64,000 nt of DNA from Plantago elongata (taxonomy: Eukaryota; Streptophyta; Magnoliopsida; Lamiales; Plantaginaceae), in NCBI GenBank assembly GCA_036897095.1, contig JAYMSP010000087.1, positions 1 through 64,000 on the forward strand. The letters are read 5' to 3'. Position numbers and translations under genes: made by a program. Positions 1 through 15,319 of this stretch are shown in pieces (the first letter of the stretch is position 1; each line of letters begins with the position of its first letter). The notes beneath the pieces were generated by a model that was given only the letters and a program-made list of their open reading frames with translations, was not told the DNA's origin and searched no databases.

Positions 1-175
1 TCTAATGGCTGGTTCGAGGGGTTCTCCCCCCCCCCCCCCCCCTTCCCCAGGAGGCGGGTTCCAAGAGTAGTGAGCATGCACATGCACCCCAACATTTTCC
101 TCTCCCTTCCCAAGAAACGGCTTCTAAGAAGAGTGAGCATGCACATGCGTGTTGATTGAGACGTTTTCATCTTAC
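1..175. repeat. poly-C tract and imperfect direct repeat
   Basis: A run of about 17 C lies at 26-42. It is followed by two copies of TGAGCATGCACATGC, at about 71-85 and 134-148, embedded in similar flanking sequence, so a unit of roughly 63 bases is imperfectly duplicated. No coding potential is seen. The segment is probably the edge of a repeat continuing to the left of the window. Confidence 0.5.
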
Positions 176-1790
176 CCCTTATGAGACGACTTCCTAGAGG
201 AGAGCTTATTGGTTCGTAAAAGGGGTCCCAAGTCCTTTCAGCGACCTTAGTAGATCAACATGATTTAAGCAAAACTTATGCATTGTTCAATACGGATCCA
301 CATATTATATGTCCCTCTTAATCCTCTATGCTTTAAGAAGGTGTCCGATGAATTAAAAATTCAACATATTATCTAGTTTTGTTAACGATCAAGCATCTCG
401 TATTCGAGTCACTAATGAAGTTCGGGGAGGTCCCTAAAGTTAGTCATGAGCTAGCCTAGGGAAAGTTGTTAAATTTGAAAAAAATGGAAGTGGAATATTT
501 TGGCCCAAAAGGGAAAGCAAGGATCAAAACTAGTCTGTGACCACAAAATTCGAGTACACACAAAGAAACAAACAAGTGATAAATGACAAGAAAAAGAACT
601 TGTCCTGAAATACATGGAATCCATAAATCAATGGTTGAAATTGATTCTCACAGGTGTAATACAAACAAAGATTTTCCCAACTGGTGTTTCACATGATTAA
701 CAACCACAAATATCACCAGCATCACCATAAATCTATTGCCCAATGCATGATTTAGGACATAGTTCGTGTCAGAGTGTGTGCCTTTTCTCGTTAGTTGCTG
801 GTGATCAGTCAATGTAGATCCAAAGAATCATAATCCAGCCAATTTGAATTGCGAATGTTCATTCATAGATCCTATCGGCAAGTATTGGCATTCGTAGGAT
901 CAAATACGCACTTGATCATGAGTTTCTGGACCAAAAAGTGCAATTTATAGGTATTCGATTTTTGGTGATTTTGATGTTACTAAGTCATCTTCTAAAGATC
1001 GTGAAGCTTAATTTCCTGAAATTTAACCATAAGTATGTTAGAGTTCAATATATTAGTTCTAAAGCAATCGCGTGTAAGAGAATCGGTGAGACATGAGTAC
1101 AACTGTATAAAGTGCGTTGGAAATTACATGTTGGCTCGAGGACAATATATCATACTCGAAATCGGTCCGGGGTTTTTTTTTCTTTCCAGAAATGAAGTGG
1201 AAAGGTGAAGAAGAAGAATAAACAGTGATATAGGCTAATTAGCAGTAGCTTCCAGAAAAAAAAGGGCATGGGGGTCAACGTAAAAGCTATAAATGTGTGT
1301 GGGGGTGATGAAAATGAGACGATGTTTATTACTATTACACTTGTGACGAGCTAGAGGGGGGGCATGGAAAATATTGCGTATCCATCATAAAATCAATCAC
1401 AAAATGGACATATTATACATAATTCTAAGTCTACACAGTGTATAAAAGTGTGACTACCCAATTAATATATGAAAACACCATTGCATAAGATCATTAGATA
1501 AGACATGAATCAATTGCAATAGGTTCAGTATTAGATTTCACTAATAAGCAGCTCGGAAGATTTTCCTAGCATAAATGAATTGTCTTTTGAATGTTTTCCA
1601 CTTGTGAATTTAGTAAATACGATGGGATATGCAAAAATAAATAAATTTGAATTCTAGGTTAAAAGAAGAATTAATTGAAAGAAACTGTAAGTTTGGTATT
1701 CTGCTACAATTGAAGTTAGTGTTCTGAACACACCAACACCAAGATCCAAACCACATTTATGGTAGATTATCTTTTTATATATATTGAATA
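176..1790. other. intergenic, nothing recognised
   Basis: AT-rich sequence with no open frame of useful length, no convincing splice-bounded exon and no RNA gene that I can recognise. Confidence 0.5.
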
Positions 1791-1799
1791 CATATAGTT

Positions 1800-2575
1800 T
1801 TTATCTTTTTCTAACATCTAAATAGTTCTATAGTGATGAAGAATATTGTGTGCAAATATTTTAGGATTAAAGATCGAATAAAATTTAGAGAAGAAGGCAA
1901 GTCGAAGACAACAAAGAAAAGAAAGGATGCTTCAAGGCAAGTAGAATTCGACTTGGAGAAGACTTCCCATATGATCCTAACACCAAATCTAATAGAGTTC
2001 GACATTGAAGATGGTCGAGATTCTCACGCCTATATAAAGAGAGCTCTATGAAGAAGACAAATATTGTGAATTACACAAGTCAAGCTCCCGTGTTCTGTCA
2101 AGCATATTTCACGTATTTGTCCCCATAGTTTGCTACGCTTTTTCTACCTATTGTCCGTAGATTGATATGTGCCAGAGTTAGTTTTTTACAGTTGCTTACT
2201 TGTTTGCATCTAGAGAGATTCTTAGTTTTTTACAGTTGCTTACTTGTTTGCATCCAGAGAGATTCCATAAAATTGAACTAGACTAGTCTTTGTATTCATT
2301 ATTCAAGTTTATAGTAGATACCTTAGGCTTTGAGGCTCGGTGGATTATTGACGTAGATAATCTGCTAGAAACTTATATTTCGTGTTCTTTATTCCACTGT
2401 CTATTCTATTTACGTTGTCGAGTTATTTTATATAAGTTTCTAGGTGTTGTCGAATGCTTAGTGTTCTGGTATCACCGGAAATCTGTTTACACAGTTTTCG
2501 GTGTCCTCGGAACACAGAGCAGTTTGTCTGTATCTTTAAGTGTCAAATTCCGATCCAATTAGTATTTCAGAAACT
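1800..2575 (+). mobile_element. Copia-type LTR remnant (probable solo LTR)
   Basis: The stretch resembles a plant Copia LTR read on the plus strand. It has a TATA-like CCTATATAAAGAG near 2029-2041 followed by R/U5-like sequence. It also carries the segment around 2340-2385 (GGTGGATTATTGACGTAGAT, then TCTGCTAGAAACTTATAT), which recurs inverted near 9440-9490 and 16680-16740. No internal domain is attached. The boundaries are approximate. It looks like an old, incomplete fossil. Confidence 0.55.
2178..2265. repeat. tandem duplication, two 44-base units
   Basis: Two head-to-tail copies of a 44-base unit beginning TTAGTTTTTTACAGTTGC occupy 2178-2221 and 2222-2265, with about one mismatch. The near identity means the duplication is younger than the surrounding LTR remnant. 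Confidence 0.85.
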
Positions 2576-5190
2576 TATGATCTTTTATAATTAGATATGG
2601 TATTAGAGAAAGATGGATACAAGTTATGGTCATAGTAAACAACATCGACATTATTACCACAAAAACATAGTTTTACATAAACGGGAAAATCACACTTTAT
2701 TAAATGATAGAAACACTATTAATGTTAAAAATGCCGATTTACACATTTAAAATAGTTGATAAAGATTAAAATAAAAAATAACGAATGGCCGGTAATATAA
2801 TGCAAAATATTTACTATAAAACACCATTTATTTTCTACATGTATGTCACAATTTTATTTACTAATATATATAAGTTCATATTTTCTAAGTTAAAAGAGAT
2901 GCGACAACATCAACTTTTCACCGACTTAACTTTAAACATTCATCTTTTAATTATAAAAGGTCTCAATTTTTCATATTTTAAATTAAAATTCTTATGAAAT
3001 GATTCTTTTAAATATGAATATTTATACCCCCACAATCAAGTGTTCATAATGCACTCTAATTTATAATTGTGTGATGTAGATTTTCTTATTAATGACTAAA
3101 ATTTGTTTTTCTACTAAACTTGCACATTACATCATACCTCATTATTTAAAATTATATTTCATATATTATTCATTTAATCTTAAATTGTACAACTTAAGAT
3201 TAAAATTCGTAATCAATCCAATTGGATGTAGGGTGAAGGGATTTAATACGTTGTTAATTAATGAGTCAATTGGATGTTGAGTGTGAAGGGTGCACATTGT
3301 TAATTAAACAGTGCAGAGTTTTGTTGGTGACACATTAGTACAATTTACAAATGCGACAAGTCCACGAGATGATGAGAAACCATGGGCGTCCTATGGCTGT
3401 TCTCTAATCGAACTATTATTATGGAAACCAATCAGCTATATATCGGCTTCTGAACATCATCTTTGGCCCTTTCAAGGACATCAACACCTAAAAATGGTAC
3501 TTACTGGCCAATGACTCGGATACGTACATATAAACGCATTACTTGAACGAGCTACACAAAAGCTTAACGAGTTTAGCGTATCGTATCAAAACCAAGTATA
3601 ACGAGCATTTGAGACGAATAATTGCATTATGAATTAAGAATTTACGATCCCGGCCCAATTTGAAAACTTTCTCATGATTAAGACTCAAGAGACTTGGCCT
3701 CGACCTGATTGCCCTGTGGTGTAAGTTGAGTTTTGGCTTAAGGTGCGAGTTGAATCGGATTAAGTATTTTTTATGGGCTTATGGGTGGCCTCAGATAGTC
3801 TCAGGGTGAAAAAATATTTACAAGTTGAGGATCGGAGGATATGTTATGTGGAGTATGTGCTTCAGATCATTCCTGCTGGTTGTGAAATAAGGACAAATTG
3901 AGTACACAAATTGATGCCCGTGAGCCTTTGCATGTGAATATAAATATAGGAATTGAGCTGTTGTGATCATCCTATTGTTCCTTAACCAACCTTGTAGACC
4001 CACTCACGTGTCCTACTTTGCCGGTTTGCCCTCTTCAACATCATACCATTACCAATACTATATCCTATTTAGGATTTATTACAACCCTCCAAAATTTCGG
4101 ATAATCTTAATGATCGAGCAAATGATATCCATACCAATAAGTTCGTTCTTAAGAGTACTTCCATAAGAATTAGAACTCAAATAAGCTTAGAATGAGTAAC
4201 CACCAAGCAGTCATTGGTATGCGCATACAAATAATGAATTGCGCAGAAAAAAAACGTGTTGATTTATGCATTTAACGTGTTACTAGAAAAGCAGAACATG
4301 AGTAACTATACATATGTAAGGGAATGTATGTATCTCTTCATCGACTAGATATTTCATTATTTAACTCCACCAACACTTATTATTTGAAATTCGATACTGT
4401 ATATTCGAATTGGAATGGATACTAGCTAGTGTATAAACTAAAGATAGGTGAGCCACAATTGAGTTAGTTAGCAGGTGCCAACACAGTTGTGAATTAAAAA
4501 GTTGCATTTAACAGAAATTCACAAAAAGGAATATAAAGCAATTAATACTAAGAACATATATAATTCCTCTTGCATTATTCTTTTGTGATGGATACATTTG
4601 GTTTCTTTCCATTTCTTTTTGCTCCTCTTCTTTTATGGTTGGATGGAATTGCAGCGCTACACTTTATTGGGGGATAATATCGATACAGCGTAGCGTTCAC
4701 CCAAAAAGCAATTCTTGTTTCTACTTATTAATTAGGGCAACTAAAAAAATAAAAGGATAATTAAAAAAACCTCAATTTTATATTGATATTGATTCAAGTG
4801 ATAATTAAGTGGCTTTATTTTTACTGATTCAGGATCAAATTTGTAGAGGATAAGTAAACATAATTGAAATAAGAAAATTAATTCGACTATATCGGGATTG
4901 CATTAATTAATTTTATCGTGGTGGCCATGAACATAAATAAGAAATTATATTCTTTACCTTAAAAGTGTCCGACAATGCTCGAACATACTAGTCATGTCAC
5001 GTATGACGTGTGTGTAGTGTGTACTAATTGAAAAAATAATGTAATAAATGAATGACGGAAGTAAATACAGATGAAATAGTATATTTTTATGATTAGGTGT
5101 TGGTATAACATAAGAAAATATATAAGAAGCAAATTTAGTTTTGGAAATATTGAGTGTACGTCCCTACATGTACATGTTCGCTCATAGCTA
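2576..5190. other. intergenic, nothing recognised
   Basis: AT-rich spacer upstream of the polygalacturonase gene. A 67-codon open frame at 3311-3514 has no features I recognise and no supporting splice sites or promoter, so I do not call it a gene. The last few hundred bases presumably hold the polygalacturonase promoter. Confidence 0.5.
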
Positions 5191-5198
5191 GCCAATGC

Positions 5199-5206
5199 TA
5201 TATAAA
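5199..5206 (+). promoter_or_regulatory. TATA box of the polygalacturonase gene
   Basis: TATATAAA lies about 110 bases upstream of the start codon and just after a CCAAT-like GCCAAT at 5191. Transcription would start near 5230, giving a 5' UTR of about 80 bases. Confidence 0.7.
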
Positions 5207-5308
5207 CTTGAGGGCACTCTGTTCTCTCTTCTCATCTTCAATTCGTAATGCCATTATAACTATCCAAACATATACACCATCATCCACAACTAAATACATT
5301 CAAGTAAA

Positions 5309-8300
5309 ATGAGGAACATTAGCCTCAAGAACATCACCTACATGGTGTCAATGTTCCTCCTCTTATGGTGTTCCAGTATAGAAACTTGCAATGCAAGAAG
5401 AGTAGGCCATCACTCAAGGCGTAGCCACGGCGGAGTAGCAACTAATTCTCTTTACAAGAAAAAGGGCAAACCTCAACATCACAATAGCAAGTCCAAACCA
5501 AAATCTCCGTCTCCAGTGCCACCAACACCACCGGCTTCTCCTCCCCCGCCTGCAACAGGGGACGAAATCACACCCGGCTGTACCTATAGTGTCTTCGACT
5601 TTGGAGCTGTTGGCGACGGCAAGAAGGATGACACTAAGGTACATTGATACATGCACAACTAACATTTCATTACATCTACGAATTTCTTGTGCGTTTAACC
5701 TCTTTTAAAATACATAATAACTTGACCAGTTGTATAGTCAACATGCTAACAATTATCAAATAAATATATTATAACTTTAATCATTTAACTTTAAATTGTA
5801 TGCATAATTCGCTCAACTGAATCACATATACGAAGAATGATATGTATCTCTCAATTTTGTGAATTATTAGAGGACTTAATTAGAGTTAAGTCGCGGACTT
5901 AAAATTTAAATTTTCTAAACTATAATATATATATGTAGTTATTCGAAGGTTATTTTAAATTATAAAACATCACATATAATTTTCAGTTTCAAACTTAAAG
6001 AGGACGAGAAACTATATATACTCCTCATGGGACCGTCCCTTATAGTATTTGTATTTGAAATCCTTTAATGTAAATATAATAGTAGCATTTTTGTAACTTT
6101 CCATACATTATCCAGCTTTCCTCCTGTTGGAATTTACAGAATCCATAGATAGTTCGAGTCCAAATAGTAGTTGGACATTAAAAATACAATTATTCTTACG
6201 TTCTTGATTTTTATTACAATTCGAATCTCGTGATTACAACTTAAAAGTTGGTGCAATTGACAATTTGACAGGTAAAGCCTAAAGTAGCACCAAAAAGAAA
6301 GATACAAAAGAGTAGCTTAAGTATCCCCGTTCTCATGAATTTCGAGCATAAAGTTCCATTAGTAAAGTATAAACATAGCTTCCGATATACTATCAGAATC
6401 AGATAGTAAGTATAGATTTCGTTGTAATAACAGGTGTTAAAGTTATTATTTATTACTGTAATAGTATGATGCAAGTTCACTAGTAATATTAAGGGGCTGA
6501 TTGGCATGTCATTTAAAAGGAGATTTTAGTTAAATTGTGTTTGGAATGGAATTGAAATGGGGGTATTTGAAGTGTATTTTAGACCAAATCACTGTTCATC
6601 GAGCTAAATTGGAACATTTAAATGCCTGACCAATCAGCCCCTTCATATTTTTGTTTGTGGTCACATGAGATTCCAAATAATAATTGAATAATTTTGATCC
6701 ACACACACTACAAATACACACAATACCTTGATTTGAGGAGATTATGTAGGCACCCGTGACAATTTCTGTAGCTGTGCAATAATGTATAAATAAAGTCCAA
6801 AATCTAACCACAAAGTCCATATAATTTTTGCAACATAGAAGAAAAATAAATATATGTGTTTATTAAATTAAATGTACATAATTGGACTTGTAAAGACTCG
6901 ACAGACCAATTGAATCACAAGGGTCCACTGGCTGGCGCATGGATTCTGGTTTGTTCCCGGCTCCAAACAATCTTTACCTGCAGTACCAAAGTTGGCTTAG
7001 AATAGATAGAAAACTTTGTAACATTTATTAGTTAGTTGATAATTTTCATATGTTAACCGAAATCATTAGTTAGTTTGATAATGTCTATCCATTATTCGAG
7101 CTAGTGTGATGCACGAATCATACATAAGACATGGAAAAAAGAGGACTTTGACTTGCAACAATGAACTTTGTCAAAATCCTATCTCATGTGGTGTAAATGC
7201 AGGCATTCCAAGCTGCATGGGCTGCTGCTTGCAAGGTTCAGGCCTCAATCATTGATGTCCCGGCTGACCACGTCTTTCTCGTCGGGCCCATTTCATTCTC
7301 GGGCCCATATTGCCAGCACGACATTGTTTTTCAGGTAATTATATTAATGCATTCTAATGTCAACGAATAAAAATGTCTAAGGTACTGACCACGTGTGATA
7401 ATTTTGACTTTTACAGTTAGACGGTACTATCATAGCACCAACGGGTGCAAGCCATTGGGGCTCAGGCCTGCTGCAGTGGCTAGAGTTCTCAAAACTGGTT
7501 GGGTTAACCATCAGGGGAAGTGGAACCATAGATGGAAATGGAGCTGTTTGGTGGCAAAGTTCAAATGGTGATGATGATGATCCTTTGGATGATCAATCAA
7601 AGCTCATAATTCCATTGAATGCGACATTGTCTATAAGGCCACCAATTCCTGTAATAATTCTTTCTTGTGCTTCTTTTCAACTTTCTTCTTGTCTTTATGC
7701 CTCTTCTAACTGAAATTTTATGTGGCAGTTGATAAATTCTCTTTCGGGAAGCATGCCAAGAATTAGGCCAACGGTAAGGACCACAAATTAAATTCAACTT
7801 CTGAAAATTAAAAGCGCTAAGTGTTCTCCTATATTTTTCTAATGATGAATGACGGAATTCTTTGAACGCAGGCACTTCGATTCTACGGGAGCTTTAATGT
7901 GACTGTAACCGGCATCACTATACAAAACAGTCCTCAGTGTCATCTCAAGTTTGACAACTGCGCTGGTGTATCGGTATACAATTTCACCGTTTCCTCACCT
8001 GGTGACAGCCCGAACACTGACGGAATACACTTGCAGAATTCCAGAGACGTGCTTATTCGCAGTTCCACTCTTGGATGTGGTAAGTATAATTTCTTCTTCA
8101 TTAAGTGTTCGCTACTAAAAATGAGTTATCAGTGTTATGTATGTTGTAGTATGTGCCACAAGGCCCACAACACAAACTTGTGACCTAGTGTCCTAAGGGA
8201 CCATTCATGAACCACATTTTAGAATTCAAGGACTACCTATGAATTGACACATTTCTACCATTCATTTATGTGCAGGTGATGATTGTGTATCAATACAAAC

Positions 8301-8959
8301 TGGATGTACCAATGTGTACATTCACAATGTTAACTGTGGACCAGGGCATGGGATTAGCATAGGAGGACTAGGCAGAGACAGTACCAAGGCTTGTGTATCG
8401 AACATTACTGTCCGTGACATCGTTATGCAAAATACCATGAATGGTGTCCGGATCAAAACATGGCAGGTAAATTAGTTCATATTTATAATCACTCTATATT
8501 TAAAATATCCGCCAAATCATTTTTTTAAAAACTTTATATGTGGCTCACAATGTACTACTATTACAGGGCGGATCAGGGTCGGTACAAAATGTTCAATTCT
8601 CCAACATTCAAATGTCTGAAGTGCAACTACCAATTGTGATTGATCAATACTATTGCGACAAGCGCAGCTGCTCGAACCAAACATCAGCCGTGGCTCTATC
8701 AGGCATCAACTACGAGAACATACGGGGGACTTACACGGTGAAGCCGGTGCACTTAGCATGTAGTGATAACATGCCTTGTACGGATGTGACCCTCACAAAC
8801 ATACAATTGAAGCCGCAACAAGAACACTATCACATGTATGATCCGTATTGTTGGCAAAGTTTCGGACAAATCTTCTCTCCCACAATTCCGCCGGTCGATT
8901 GCTTGCAGATTGGAAAGCCATGGAGTAGTAAGATTCAAGGAGACGATGATGCTTGTTGA
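5309..8959 (+). CDS. polygalacturonase (GH28), secreted, At1g48100-like
   Basis: Seven GT-AG exons join in frame: 5309-5638, 7203-7334, 7417-7650, 7729-7773, 7872-8079, 8276-8466 and 8567-8959, giving 510 residues. GH28 enzymes hydrolyse de-esterified homogalacturonan in the cell wall. All four family motifs are visible: SPNTDG, then DDC across the exon 5/6 junction, GHGISIGG and RIKTW. The N-terminus has a hydrophobic signal segment (about residues 12-24). A basic, His/Lys-rich stretch and a proline-rich linker (about residues 30-83) precede the right-handed beta-helix domain, which starts near [13 protein letters not shown]. That extension is typical of the At1g48100-like group. The start is the first Met downstream of the TATA box and in frame with the signal segment. 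Intron 1 (1.56 kb) carries a MITE. Nothing is broken. Confidence 0.95.
6493..6641. mobile_element. MITE copy A (hAT-like), in polygalacturonase intron 1
   Basis: The element is 149 bases long and has near-perfect terminal inverted repeats, GGGGCTGATTGG at the left and CCAATCAGCCCC at the right. Its body is shared with related copies at 33250-33408, 42192-42353 and 62021-62179. It encodes nothing. Target-site duplications are not clear at this copy. Confidence 0.8.
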
Positions 8960-9264
8960 GTGAGTATATGTATAGAGTGATATAATGATTTGTTGTGAGA
9001 TTGTCGTGCTATATTCTTTTGTGTGGTCGGCATGGTTTGGTTGACCCCTTTCTCACCTTGAGAAAAATTAGTGATCATATAATGGCTGTGGCCTGTGTAA
9101 ATGTTAGATCATCCGGTTCGGTCCACCGTGTAAGACATTATAAGAAATTCGCATTAGTACAATTTACGAATAATGCTATCTTATAGAAAAGTACAGTAGT
9201 TGTGAAGATCCTGATTTTTCATGAATATAAATAAAAAAAATCATATCTTGCTGAAATAGCAAAC
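8960..9264. other. 3' flank of the polygalacturonase gene
   Basis: This holds the presumed 3' UTR and poly(A) region, including AATATAAATAAA-like sequence near 9222-9235. No other feature is seen. Confidence 0.4.
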
Positions 9265-9905
9265 GGACCGAAATTTAATACTAAACAAGTTAAACCTGAA
9301 GCGTTGTGTATCGAGTACATCTAAAACTGTATACAACAGTTTAGGGTGTAGTCGCCACATCATGCTCGATCATATATAAATCTAATCTGGAAACCTAATC
9401 TTGAATTTAATAGAATATGCAGCGGAAATAAACAAGGCAAAGAGATAAGTTTCTAGCAGATTATATTTCTATAATACACCGAGCCTCATGGCGAAAATAT
9501 CCACTATATGAATAATAAATACAAAGAACTACTCTAGATCTATTCTACGAATATATCTAGATACAAAACAACTAAGCAATTGTAAAGAATCAATTCTACC
9601 AATCTATCTATCAACCTCTAAGTTTTAGATAGACAAAGCTTATAAAACTAGAAGACCTATACGTGAATCTATAAACGTAAACTCTCGATTTTTTATGCTC
9701 TTGCTTCACGTATGACTTTCGTTGTCTTCTTCAATGCATGACCCTCGATATTTAATAGTGGTGAACGTCTATGTGAAAATGAGTGTCCTACATTAAGTTG
9801 TTGTGATTCTTGATTTGTTCTTATCCCAATCGACTTCTTCTTCCTTTAGGAAACTCTAAGTGAAGTACAATACTTCTTGTATTAGACTTGCAATGCTCCT
9901 CGGAA
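9265..9905 (-). mobile_element. Copia-type LTR remnant, inverted
   Basis: The segment shares landmarks with the remnants at 1800-2575 and 16525-17690. They begin alike (CGAAATTTAATACTAAAC here, CGGAATTTAATACTTTAATA there). All contain ATAAGTTTCTAGCAG, an ACCGAG-like block and TCCACTATATGAAT. No coding domain is attached, so it is an old fragment or solo LTR. The boundaries are approximate, and the right edge abuts a different LTR. Confidence 0.55.
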
Positions 9906-10490
9906 ATGAAACCTGCAGGGGAAAGTGGTGGGTTAGACCCTTTAAAATCGGTCTGCCTAAGACAAACCGGTGCGACACGAATTAGTATGCAGTCGGACGT
10001 AGTAGTATGAGTTGATGTAGAGAGTAGTATATTAGTGGTAGTTGACTTACTTCAATAGTCTTAAATGCTTGAGTATTTATAGAGGAATCTCTGGAATACC
10101 AAGCCCCGACCATCAATGTCGGTTGGTCGGGTGCATCCCAAGTCGACACGTGTCCCCTGAGACAGGTAGCACGCCGTGATCCAGCAGGACCCCGAAAGTG
10201 TATCTTGTCGGCTACAAGGTAGTCAATAGGTTAATTGTCTTAGTTTGGTTCCAGTTATATTGGTCTTTAGTATTTTGACAATAGTCGAACCTGTTTGGGA
10301 AGGATCGATCCGACTAGTCAGATCGGTCATATTATGTTGATGATACTAACGCTCTCTGGTCGGCTTCATGGGAAAATCTGCAGATAATCGGCTGCCAAGA
10401 TGAATAAAGGTGCTTACAACTTATTACCGTCCTGTTTATAATGCGTCATTGCAGCCCAGGCCGCAAAAGCGAATTAGAAAAGAAAAGACT
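9906..10490 (-). mobile_element. second LTR fragment, Gypsy-like, inverted
   Basis: Read on the minus strand, this piece has a GC-richer upstream block with a GACACGTGTCGACTT-like element, then CTATAAATACTC at 10071-10082 as a TATA box. A typical LTR leader follows, ending in CCACTTTCCCCTGCAGG near 9910. I see no gag or pol. The assignment to Gypsy rests on layout only. It is a fossil lacking its partner LTR. Confidence 0.45.
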
Positions 10491-11780
10491 CATTTGAAGT
10501 CCTGAACTATGACAAACTCGTGCAAACTCTACCAAGCTAAAATCATACTACTCATATGGACCTTTCTTGGCCCAATTCAAGATGGATTAATGTTTCGTTG
10601 GACTCATTATATAATAGCCTGAAATTCCTTTTGATCCCAATCGTAATGAGTCTAATCCGCCAAGGCCCATAATAGATTCGGTTCACCTGCTAATAATTCG
10701 TCAAAATATAAATAATACAAATGAAATAAATATATAATATATCTAGATTATGGAAATTAGGTTGGATCCTTATTACAGTTTATTCAGAAACGTGAAGAAG
10801 AAAGTGGAGGGGAAGATAAGTGTTGGTGCCAAGTAAAATAACATGGATGAAAAAAATGAGTAAGAGTTTCCTAATCATAATTAAATAGAGTTGAGAGATA
10901 GGTTAGTTGATGGCTGCTTTTATCATGATTAATTCATATGCAGTTAAATTCTAATTAGAATGATACATATCATGTTTTAGATAGTGGGACACTAATTGAG
11001 ACATGAAAAATGAGATAGAATATCTGGACCCCCGACAGGTTGACGGACGTTAGAACTAAGTAGTGTGGAAAGATTACTACTATTTTTAGTAAAAAGAGAT
11101 TAGGGGAACAAAATAACTACCAATTTTCTAGAAAACATTGAAAGGATGCCAATCAACAAAAAATTCAAGGAAAATATTAATTTTCCTCAATTTATTTTCT
11201 TTTCCTTGGAATTACTCAAATCATGTAGAGCCTCAAGGTAGTCTTTTCATTTCCAGGTAGTCTTTTCATTTCCATTAGTGCAATATATAATCCAATTTTT
11301 ACTCATTAACTTAATAGACTTTCTATTTTTATTTTCTATATATACTTTATATCTTTTCTTAATTATATTTAATTACTACACAACTTAACTAATTAATTAA
11401 TTAATTGTATACCATTTCTCTGAAACTGCACATAATACTTTCTATTATCAATTCATTTTGAAAGATTGATTTTTAAATAAATAGTAGTATTATTGAACGA
11501 TATTTAATTAGCAATACTATGAGAATTCCCATGATGATTCTGGTCAATTCTTTTTCATCGTTTAAAGGAGCGTCTAAGTATAATATTTGTTTTTTGATAT
11601 TTAAAAATATATATGCACCGTTGCACTATCACTATTATTTATATATATAATTAGTTTTAGTAATTTAAAAAATATTTTACATGTATACATTTTATTTCTT
11701 TTACCTTACCTGACCTGAAATTCTCGCTCCATCTCAACGCACCATCGTATCATATCATGTGAAATATCGAGTGTTCTTAT
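10491..11780. other. intergenic with a short tandem repeat
   Basis: No gene is seen. AGGTAGTCTTTTCATTTCC is repeated in tandem at about 11236-11273. The rest is AT-rich and merges into the ARF promoter. Confidence 0.5.
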
Positions 11781-12119
11781 GGGAGAACATGTCTCGACTA
11801 AGTAACAAAAGAAGAATTAGTCAGCCAAAATCAAACTCTTAAACAACAAAAACAAATCAATCACAGCCGTTGCCAGCTCAAATCTTTGTGAATCGACGGC
11901 TTAAACACCCACAGCCAGCAAACTCCACCCAAAATTCCATTCCCACCCCTGTTCACACAAACTCTCTCAAACCACACGTGGCGCAATCTCCTTCAATCCA
12001 GCTGAAACACACGGTAACCAACACCTCACCATCGTCACCTCTCAAACACCATTTTCGTCATTTCAGAAAAACCGAGTGGCAAAATGGACATCTGGCATTT
12101 CTACTGGTGGAGATAGTAA

Positions 12120-12127
12120 TATAAATA
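12120..12127 (+). promoter_or_regulatory. TATA box of the ARF gene
   Basis: TATAAATA is followed about 30 bases later by a TC-rich leader. A G-box-like CACGTGGC lies upstream near 11975. The first, untranslated exon would run from about 12150 to 12231 and end at a TTAG/GTACGT donor. Confidence 0.65.
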
Positions 12128-12231
12128 ATCACTGGTTCTCAGTTCCTCAAAATCTCTCGCGTTATTCTCAGGCCAGCTCCTTTATTTTCTTCTCCTCCCT
12201 TTTCAGAATCTGCCAGATCTATCTATCTTAG

Positions 12232-13146
12232 GTACGTGAAAAGGTTCGATTTCGTGCTTGTTCAATCTCTTGATGTATCAATTTCGTGATTTCGTGTTCG
12301 ATTTTGTGGAATAAGGTTACCGATTGTTTGATTTTGCGTGTTTGTATCGTTTGCATTGATGTGTTCGCTCGTACGATTTGGATTGAATGGCGGTTTGAGC
12401 GTGGTGTTTTTGGTTCCAGATCTTCTGTTTTGGTGTGATCTGATCTGGTTTCGTGTAGAATTGGATAATTGCGATCTGATTAATCTGTTTCGATTGGAAT
12501 TCAGAAATGATAATGTTCTTGGTATTGAATTGCTTTTGTTGTTTCAGAATTTTGTGTTCGATGTTTAGATTAGATCCACTTGATCTGGTTGAACGTTGAT
12601 CAGAGAGAAGGTTTGTGAAGGTGTTTCAGTGACTTCAATCACTGCTTAGGAGTAGCTTCTGTGTTAATTTCGTAGTGCTGTGTTGTCATTTGATCTGTTT
12701 GTCGGACGTGTGATGCAATATTAGTTAGCTGTCGTGATGAAAATTCATCTATATATGCATGTGATGCATTCGGATATGCATGTGATATCATTGCGGTTAA
12801 CTACTATTTTGTTTGTTTTCATAATGCGTATTGCTTCTTATATAATATGTATTGGATCATGTGTTGCACTTGAGCATGTTGCACTGACAATATGATGTAG
12901 TACAACTTTGAACAACATTTCATGGAGATCTATTGGATCATGAATTGGAGTTAATCATGTAAACGTATCATTGATACACCTGACTCTATGCTACATTGCA
13001 TTGCAACATTAGTAATCATTTCAAGGAAATATATATGAATATAGTTGTTGTATCTGAGTGTAACACGTTTCTTATTTACTTTGAATTGCCTAATCAACAT
13101 GCGTGTAGTTTGTCCTAGCTCATAAGGTTACTCTGATGATCCATAG
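12232..13146 (+). other. 5' UTR leader intron of the ARF gene
   Basis: The intron begins GTACGTG and ends CCATAG just before the leader exon that holds the start codon at 13168. It is T-rich and about 0.9 kb long. Long leader introns are common in constitutively expressed plant genes and often raise expression; that function here is inferred. Confidence 0.7.
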
Positions 13147-15103
<1,957 letters not shown>

Positions 15104-15319
15104 GGCTTGTGATGTTGTTTGCTCGCCTTGATGTTGGTGGAAGAAGCCTGGTTTCTATCAAGTCTTATACTACTAGTATGTGTGGCTATATTTTACTTTC
15201 TGATGTGTTTTTGTATTTGTTTAGGACCTTTCATATTGTTGTATAACAATACAATGGGTTGTTGCATATACTTGCAAACATTTGTTTAGTTTTTTTACGT
15301 AATACTCTTGAGTCCATTA

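Noticed and set aside
3311-3514. 67-codon open frame upstream of the polygalacturonase gene
   Set aside because: No promoter, splice support, conserved motif or recognisable composition. The length is within chance for this region.
11870-12124. 84-codon frame before the ARF gene
   Set aside because: It overlaps the promoter and TATA box, has no homology I recognise, and is explained by C-rich promoter sequence.
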